From positions 1 to 51,350 of the forward strand of contig JAKSPC010000010.1 of assembly GCA_024405155.1 (NCBI GenBank): a stretch of 51,350 nucleotides of DNA, in the 5' to 3' direction. Below the pieces are notes generated by a model. It saw only the letters and a program-made list of their open reading frames with translations. It was not told the origin of the DNA and ran no database searches. The stretch comes from Lachnospiraceae bacterium. GTDB taxonomy: Bacteria; Bacillota; Clostridia; Lachnospirales; Lachnospiraceae. The stretch's first letter is position 1, and every line of letters begins with the position of its first letter. Below, piece after piece: positions 46,430-51,350 of the stretch. Made by a program: the position numbers and the translations under genes.

Positions 46430-47830
46430 ATGGAAAGCCGCATGAAACTCAACATGTTCGACGATTACTGGATCGATTTCCGTCCGGACACCATCAGAAG
46501 GTGGTTTGCCCCCACCCCATTCAGCCGGATCAAAAAGACACTTGGCTACGGTTCCATCGTCTGTGACAAAAAGCCGGGCGTGTACCGCCTGTACTACGAA
46601 GTGGCAGTCTCCCTGGAGAACAACGGTGTGCGCAACCTCTACATGATCGAATCCACAGACCTCAAATCGTTTTCCGAACCCCAGCTGGTCTATGAAGGTG
46701 ACGGCGGCGTTCACGGAATGACCGTTTTCCTGGATGACCGCGATCCGGATCCTAAAAGACGCTATAAGCTCTGCGGCATGACCAGACTGATCAGCCGCCG
46801 GAAAGACCCGGAAGCCAGAAAGCGCATGGAAGTGGAACTGGGCTTTTCCGCGGACGGAAAAGCTTTTGTCTGCGACCATACCTGGCTGATCACGGCACAT
46901 ACCAGCGATTCCGACAACAATATCTTCTACAACCCGATCTTTGAAGAATACAATCTGCTGCACCGCTCTGCCTACGTGGACCGGCGTATTGCCGTAAAGA
47001 CCTCCAAAGATCTGAAGCAATGGAGCGATCCGCATATCGTTCTGCAGCCCTCTCCCGTCTACGGCAGTGACGGGTTCCAGACGCAGCAGTACGGCATGGT
47101 GGCAAATTACTTTGACGGTATCTTTTACGGTCTTCTGTGGCAGTACCGTACCATCATGACCAACACTGACTGGAGAAAAATGGCGGGAGTCATCGAGCCG
47201 GAACTGGTGTACAGCTACGACGGACATGAGTTTTTACATACCAGCGGAAAGACGCTGATCGAACGCCCGGAGGCACCGCAGCCCGGATGCGCGGGGATCT
47301 GTCCCTTCGGCATGGTGGAGAGCCTTGACGGAGAATACTACTATCTCTATCTGGGGACCAAGAGCGTTCCCCACGCAACAGACAAAGAAGTGGCCGTGCT
47401 GGTAAAAAACATTACGGAACAGAATATTCCCATCGCAGATTCGATCTACCGTATCCGTAAAGACCGCTTCTGCGGCATCGAAGGTCCCGGGGCCGGTGCT
47501 CAGGTCATCACGAAGACCGTGTGTCTTGACAAAGACGATCTGTCACTGAATCTGAACGCTTCCTGCGGTTCCGCCCGTTTTGCCCTGACAGAATACGATC
47601 TCACACCCCTTCCCGGCTTCTCCTATGACGACTGCATCCCCTTTGCTTTTGCAGACGCTGCAGATCACCGGCCGCAGTGGAAAGAGCATCAGATCTCCGA
47701 GGTCCTCGGAAAGCGCGTACGGATCTGTGTGGAATTAAACAGCGCAACACTCCACTGCATTTCGGCAGCGGCAAGGCCGTATATCGTAGAGATCCAGAAG
47801 AGCTTTGCGGAGCCCATAGCCGTTTCGTAA
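46430..47830 (+). CDS. Beta-propeller glycosidase-like protein, second
   Basis: 466 residues, no signal peptide. Blade-like repeats occur at YRLYYEVAVS, RNLYMIESTD, RYKLCGMTRL, ELGFSADGKAF, YDGHEFLHTSG and YYYLYLGTKS, similar in type to the protein at 38857-40416 but not a close copy. The blades resemble GH43/32/130 propellers; no catalytic set can be assigned. The C-terminal about 120 residues are beta-rich. GAGAGG precedes ATG 46430 by 7 nt. It stands alone on the plus strand between an M20 operon and a GH4 gene, with promoter and terminator of its own. Substrate unknown. Confidence 0.72.
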   Translation: MESRMKLNMFDDYWIDFRPDTIRRWFAPTPFSRIKKTLGYGSIVCDKKPGVYRLYYEVAVSLENNGVRNLYMIESTDLKSFSEPQLVYEGDGGVHGMTVFLDDRDPDPKRRYKLCGMTRLISRRKDPEARKRMEVELGFSADGKAFVCDHTWLITAHTSDSDNNIFYNPIFEEYNLLHRSAYVDRRIAVKTSKDLKQWSDPHIVLQPSPVYGSDGFQTQQYGMVANYFDGIFYGLLWQYRTIMTNTDWRKMAGVIEPELVYSYDGHEFLHTSGKTLIERPEAPQPGCAGICPFGMVESLDGEYYYLYLGTKSVPHATDKEVAVLVKNITEQNIPIADSIYRIRKDRFCGIEGPGAGAQVITKTVCLDKDDLSLNLNASCGSARFALTEYDLTPLPGFSYDDCIPFAFADAADHRPQWKEHQISEVLGKRVRICVELNSATLHCISAAARPYIVEIQKSFAEPIAVS

Positions 47831-47850
47831 CTTTCTTCCGATTATGTGAA

Positions 47851-47884
47851 AACAGGAGCCGTTTTTGAAGGCTCCTGCTTTTTG
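47851..47884 (+). terminator. Intrinsic terminator between the propeller and GH4 genes
   Basis: Stem CAGGAGCC / GGCTCCTG with a 9-nt loop followed by TTTTT on the plus strand and TTTT on the minus, so it can stop both converging genes. Confidence 0.9.
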
Positions 47885-47887
47885 ATA

Positions 47888-49207
47888 TCAGTGATATTCC
47901 GGCAGATAACTGCCGTGAGCTTCGATCAGCTCATCCACCATCTTTTTGATGGTATCGATGTCCAGTTCGCTGCCGGTGTGCGGATCCAGCATTGCCGCCT
48001 GATAAATGTGATCTTTCTTCAGAGTGCGGGCGGCTTCAATGGTCAGAAGCTGTACGTTGATGTTTGTCATATTCATGGCAGCGCACTGTACCGGCAGGCT
48101 GCCTACTCTGCAGGGATGGATACCGGCCCCGTTTACCAGACAGGGGACCTCCACACATGCTTCCTCCGGCAGGTTACTGATCAGGTTTCCTGTATTCAGC
48201 ACATTGCCGCCGATCTGATAAGGGGAATCTGTTGTGATGGATTCGATAATGCGGGACGCATACTCCCGGGAACGCTCCCGCGGCTTAAGACCGTTTTCTA
48301 TGAGTTCCGCGTATTCTTTTTTCCAACCTTCGATCAGTTTTACGCATCTGCGCGGATACTCATCCAGGGGAATGTTATAACGGTCGATCAGTTCCGGATA
48401 CCTGCTCTTTATATAGAACATATTATATTCGGCATTGTGCTCGCTGGATTCGGTGCAGTAATAGCCGAAATTCCGGATATACTCCAGACGAACTTTATCT
48501 TTGCACTCCGGGTCCGCAAGCTGTTCTTCCATGCGGACTTTGATCTCCGGATACAGATCCACGCCGTTTTTATCTTCGATCTTAAGGAGCCACGCCATAT
48601 GGTTGATACCGGCGATCAGTTCTTTTCGGCCTTCCAGCCTGTCTTCCATCCCCAGTCTGGTAAGAAGTCTCTGAGAGCACACCTGGACACTGTGACACAG
48701 ACCCACGGAACGGATCCCGGTGTATCTCTGCAAAAAGCCCGAATTCATTGCCATCGGATTGGTATAATTCAGGAACAGTGCACCCGGACACACTTCTTCC
48801 ATGTCATCTGCAAAATCTTTTAATACCGGTATCGTACGAAGCGTCCGCATGATGCCGCCGATCCCCAGCGTGTCACCGATGGTCTGACGGAGACCGTATT
48901 TTTTCGGTACTTCAAAGTCAATGATCGTGCAGGGATCATATCCTCCCACCTGGATGGTGTTGATGACGAAATCGGCATCTTGCAGAGCCGCCTTTCTGTT
49001 TTCCACACCCAGATAGCATTCAATGGTCCCGTGGCCGCCCATTTTCTCCTGCATGGCAAGAAGGATGGTGTAACATTCGTGCAGTCTTTCTCCGTCAATA
49101 TCATAAAGCGCGAAAACGGCATCCCGGATGACTTCCGATGCCATGCAGTCTCCCACCACATTTCTTGTGAAAGCGGCGCTCCCCGCTCCCATAAACGTTA
49201 TCTTCAT
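47888..49207 (-). CDS. GH4 family glycosidase (MelA alpha-galactosidase-like)
   Basis: 439 residues from ATG 49207, with AAGGAG 6 nt upstream; an in-frame TTG lies directly before it. NAD-binding GAGSAAFTRNVVGD at the N-terminus, DADFVINTIQVGGYD, LNYTNPMAMN, the Mn-binding Cys/His motif GLCHSVQ and GINHMAWLLKIE are those of GH4 enzymes, which use NAD and Mn and a redox elimination mechanism. The absence of phospho-sugar Arg motifs and similarity to MelA favour an unphosphorylated galactoside or glucuronide. It lies downstream of a terminator closing the permease genes, in the same direction, so it may be partly co-expressed with them. Confidence 0.9.
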   Translation of the reverse strand: MKITFMGAGSAAFTRNVVGDCMASEVIRDAVFALYDIDGERLHECYTILLAMQEKMGGHGTIECYLGVENRKAALQDADFVINTIQVGGYDPCTIIDFEVPKKYGLRQTIGDTLGIGGIMRTLRTIPVLKDFADDMEEVCPGALFLNYTNPMAMNSGFLQRYTGIRSVGLCHSVQVCSQRLLTRLGMEDRLEGRKELIAGINHMAWLLKIEDKNGVDLYPEIKVRMEEQLADPECKDKVRLEYIRNFGYYCTESSEHNAEYNMFYIKSRYPELIDRYNIPLDEYPRRCVKLIEGWKKEYAELIENGLKPRERSREYASRIIESITTDSPYQIGGNVLNTGNLISNLPEEACVEVPCLVNGAGIHPCRVGSLPVQCAAMNMTNINVQLLTIEAARTLKKDHIYQAAMLDPHTGSELDIDTIKKMVDELIEAHGSYLPEYH

Positions 49208-49238
49208 CAACCACTCCTTTTTCCTTTCCTGTAAAGAA

Positions 49239-49268
49239 TAAAGAGCCGACCCTTTCGGTCGGCCCTTT
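49239..49268 (-). terminator. Intrinsic terminator after the sugar permease genes
   Basis: Core stem GCCGACC / GGTCGGC, extended by AAAG/CTTT with one mismatch, 5-nt loop, A/T-rich tail. It separates the permeases from the GH4 gene about 32 bp downstream. Confidence 0.75.
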
Positions 49269-49286
49269 GAATGCTTCTGTTTGATA

Positions 49287-50123
49287 TCAACCCTTTACGG
49301 AACCTACGGTAATACCCTTGATGAAGTACTTCTGCAGGAACATGAACATGATGACCATGGGAAGGGAAGAAAGCATGATCCCGGCAAATGCGTAGCCATA
49401 CTCTGTGGTATACTTGCCGAAGAACTTGTTGATGCCTACCATGATCGTAGGAGTGGCATTGGAGTTCAGCAGTGAATTGGATACCAGATAGTCGTTCCAG
49501 ATACCGACGCCGTTACGGATGCAGCAGGTAGCGGTAACGGGAGCCAGCAGCGGAAGGAAGATCTTCCAGTAAACGCCCCAGGTAGTGCAGCCGTCAATGT
49601 AGGCAGCTTCTTCCAGTTCCTTGGAAATGCCTCCCATGAATCCTGCGTACAGGAATATGGAGAACGGCAGGTTCCAGGCTGCTTCAATAAGGATCACGCC
49701 TACCAGAGAGTTGTAAATGTTCATCTGCGTTGCCTGCGCTACCAGAGGAAGCAGACAGCCGATGAAGGGAATGACCATGCAGGACATTACGATCTTGTAA
49801 TAGATGTCAAAGGGTTTCCATTTGATACGCGCGATCGCAAATCCTGCCAGGGAAGCCAGTACGATAATGATCAGCATGGAAACGACCGTCATGACACCGG
49901 TATTCCTTAAAGCCTCAAAGAATTTCATCTTCTTGATGGCATAGGGGAAGTTTGACGTAATGAAAGTCTCTGCACTGATAGAAAGCGGATGCTGAACGAT
50001 ATCCACACGCTTTTTGAATGCACTGATAGCAAAGTAATAGATCGGAACCAGTTCTATAATACTGAAAAGAACAAGAACGATTTCCTGAATGATTACTTTT
50101 GCGGTAATTTTCTTATTATCCAT
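49287..50123 (-). CDS. Sugar ABC transporter permease, MalG-type
   Basis: 278 residues with six predicted membrane spans. The cytoplasmic coupling loop carries EEAAYIDGCTTWGVYWKIFLP in split form (EEAAYIDGC, KIFLPLLAP), the EAA motif that meets the ATPase. It forms the pore with the MalF-type partner; the two genes overlap by 8 bp. No ATPase gene lies near, so the MsmK-like ATPase at 10019 may serve it. The terminator at 49239-49268 follows. Substrate: an oligosaccharide, possibly the GH4 substrate. Confidence 0.93.
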   Translation of the reverse strand: MDNKKITAKVIIQEIVLVLFSIIELVPIYYFAISAFKKRVDIVQHPLSISAETFITSNFPYAIKKMKFFEALRNTGVMTVVSMLIIIVLASLAGFAIARIKWKPFDIYYKIVMSCMVIPFIGCLLPLVAQATQMNIYNSLVGVILIEAAWNLPFSIFLYAGFMGGISKELEEAAYIDGCTTWGVYWKIFLPLLAPVTATCCIRNGVGIWNDYLVSNSLLNSNATPTIMVGINKFFGKYTTEYGYAFAGIMLSSLPMVIMFMFLQKYFIKGITVGSVKG

Positions 50124-51015
50124 TTTTCTCCTCGTTCTTTCTTAAGTAATAGAGCTGCAGCAGAGATATGGCTGTGATCACCGCTGTCAGAATAACAGAC
50201 AGCGCCAGCCCTCGCCCGTAATATGCACCCGAGCCCAGATCAACGATCTTGGAAGCGATCAGTTTCGCCGATTCGGAGGGACCTACACCGATCTTTGCGG
50301 GAAGCTCGTAAGCCTTGAATGCACCGATGGACGTGGTCATGACGTTGATGGTGATGGACGGAGCCATCAGCGGAACCGTGATGTGACGGATCACCTGGCC
50401 TTCGTCTGCACCGTCAATGGTAGCAGCCTCATAAAGTTCTGTGGAGATACCCTGAAGACCCGCCAGGTAAATGATACATGTGGAACCAACGCCTGCCCAG
50501 AGAGCGGCAACAACGATACATACGTTAACAAGTCCTCTCGTTTCCAGCCAGTTTACCTTTTCCAGACCGGCGGAACTTAAGAGCTGGTTGATGATACCGT
50601 TATTGTAGTTGTACATAATGTGCCAGCAGATACCGGTAACGATGCCGGAAAGCAGTGCGGGAAGATACCAGATGGTACGCATCACGCTTCTGTTGATTCT
50701 GCCCTTACCCTTTTTGTCCAGCGACAGAGCAAGCGTAAAGGAAAGAATGTTCTTCAAAATGGTATCCGCTATTACGTAGAAAATGGTGGCGATCACCATT
50801 TCTTTAAAATACTGGATCTGTCCCAGCTTCGCATAATTCTCAAACCCGATGAAATTTGATGCGGAGCCGTAACCTTTCCAGTCTGTAAAGCTTCCAACGA
50901 TAAGCCTTCCCAGAGGATACAGCACAAAAACAATCAATAGCACAAGAGCCGGCAGACAGAAAATAATTCCTGTGATCCTGCGTGATCTCTCGAGCGTCGA
51001 CATACTGCCTTTCAT
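50116..51015 (-). CDS. Sugar ABC transporter permease, MalF-type
   Basis: 299 residues, six spans. Opens with RRITGIIFCLPALVLLI in the first segment and has the EAA loop YEAATIDGADEGQVI with PLMAPSI. AAAGGAGAG lies 7 nt before ATG 51015. It is the first gene after the promoter at 51045-51073, so the solute-binding protein is not encoded upstream of it in this transcription unit; it would have to lie beyond the right edge on the plus strand or elsewhere. Confidence 0.93.
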   Translation of the reverse strand: MKGSMSTLERSRRITGIIFCLPALVLLIVFVLYPLGRLIVGSFTDWKGYGSASNFIGFENYAKLGQIQYFKEMVIATIFYVIADTILKNILSFTLALSLDKKGKGRINRSVMRTIWYLPALLSGIVTGICWHIMYNYNNGIINQLLSSAGLEKVNWLETRGLVNVCIVVAALWAGVGSTCIIYLAGLQGISTELYEAATIDGADEGQVIRHITVPLMAPSITINVMTTSIGAFKAYELPAKIGVGPSESAKLIASKIVDLGSGAYYGRGLALSVILTAVITAISLLQLYYLRKNEEKNG

Positions 51016-51044
51016 ACCAACACTCTCCTTTCTAAGATAGGCAG

Positions 51045-51073
51045 ATTGTACATCATAGTAAAATCCATTTCAA
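51045..51073 (-). promoter_or_regulatory. Promoter of the sugar permease operon
   Basis: Minus strand: -35 TTGAAA (51068-51073), 17 bp spacer, -10 TACAAT (51045-51050), about 22 nt from the predicted start site to the ribosome site and ATG 51015. Confidence 0.75.
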
Positions 51074-51247
51074 CCGCTTATTTGGCACATTCGGAACCCG
51101 ACGGCCGGTGTTATCCTTCTTTTTTCTGACGCACGTTCAATTTTTTGTGCCGGTTGCCCAATTTTTTATTATCTCATATGTGCACAATGCACTAAAAATT
51201 CAACATAATCTTTGACTTATGTTTTTGTTTCATATTTGTGATTTTCA

Positions 51248-51276
51248 TTGATATCCCCATTGCCGTCTGCTATAAT
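51248..51276 (+). promoter_or_regulatory. Divergent promoter at the right edge
   Basis: -35 TTGATA (51248-51253), 17 bp spacer, extended -10 TGCTATAAT (TATAAT at 51271-51276). It reads to the right, off the window, so a gene divergent from the permeases starts beyond 51350. Nothing else clear is seen in 51074-51247 except A/T-rich runs and a GTGCAC palindrome. Confidence 0.75.
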
Positions 51277-51282
51277 GCAGAC
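51265..51282. promoter_or_regulatory. Palindromic operator candidate around the right-edge -10 box
   Basis: GTCTGC (51265-51270), the -10 TATAAT, and GCAGAC (51277-51282) form a perfect 6-bp inverted repeat centred on the -10. A dimeric repressor bound here would block polymerase directly. Confidence 0.5.
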
Positions 51283-51350
51283 TGTATGGGACTATCCCTA
51301 CTTCGACAATTGTAAGATAATAAAGGTGCATATTTGCTAAGTATACTTAG

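Noticed and set aside
44814-46445. Long plus-strand open frame (about 540 codons) opposite the M20 and PfkB genes
   Set aside because: It lies fully antisense to two genes with clear catalytic motifs, has no recognisable domain or ribosome site, and reflects codon usage of the opposite strand.

Overview
The window looks like chromosomal DNA from an anaerobic Bacillota, most likely a Clostridia/Lachnospiraceae-type gut bacterium. This is inferred from moderate GC with Shine-Dalgarno-led genes, sigma-A-type promoters, a ferredoxin-dependent 2-oxoacid oxidoreductase, an MsmK/UgpC-type ATPase with a Lys-rich insertion, and a GNAT-like acyltransferase of a kind I associate with Clostridia. No rRNA, tRNA, CRISPR array, phage or insertion sequence was recognised. 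Most genes are on the minus strand.

Left part (1-11.4 kb). A peptide and amino-acid salvage group (GDPD, peptidase T, a class I amidotransferase-like hydrolase, and a cysteine desulfidase cut by the window edge) lies downstream of a terminator that closes a 2-oxoacid dehydrogenase complex operon. That operon encodes E2 with two lipoyl domains, E3, and an E1 whose alpha and beta chains are fused. It has a strong promoter bracketed by four AATGTTATA boxes. Next is a stand-alone sugar ABC transporter ATPase.

Centre-left (11.4-24.5 kb). About 13 kb of co-directional genes forms the most distinctive locus. In transcription order it holds two XRE-cupin-acyl-CoA synthetase fusions, a P-loop ATPase, a ferredoxin and three subunits of a 2-oxoacid:ferredoxin oxidoreductase, a leucine-dehydrogenase-like enzyme, a LeuA-like protein that has lost its DRE-TIM catalytic residues but keeps the regulatory domain, and a TIM-barrel/acyl-CoA synthetase fusion. 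Together these could interconvert organic acid, acyl-CoA, 2-oxoacid and amino acid. A multi-stem hairpin inside this locus recurs next to the dehydrogenase-complex promoter, with compensatory base changes between the two copies.

Middle (24.5-37.4 kb). A 26-codon membrane-peptide gene has its own promoter and terminator. Then come an AAC(3)-like acetyltransferase, three cytoplasmic beta-helix proteins and a glycerate kinase, followed by a YjbQ-family protein. A plus-strand group holds a possible 37-codon ORF, an aminotransferase, a SIS isomerase and a shikimate-kinase-like protein. An XRE-Uma2 protein and an AraC regulator with an FGGY sugar kinase complete this part.

Right part (37.4-51.35 kb). 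This is an accessory carbohydrate region. It holds an FAD oxidoreductase, two beta-propeller glycosidase-like proteins, a GNAT-like acyltransferase, a MATE exporter (plus a possible relic of a second), an M20 peptidase-PfkB kinase-amidohydrolase operon, a GH4 glycosidase and two sugar ABC permeases. The permease promoter faces a divergent promoter at the right edge whose -10 box sits in a perfect palindrome.
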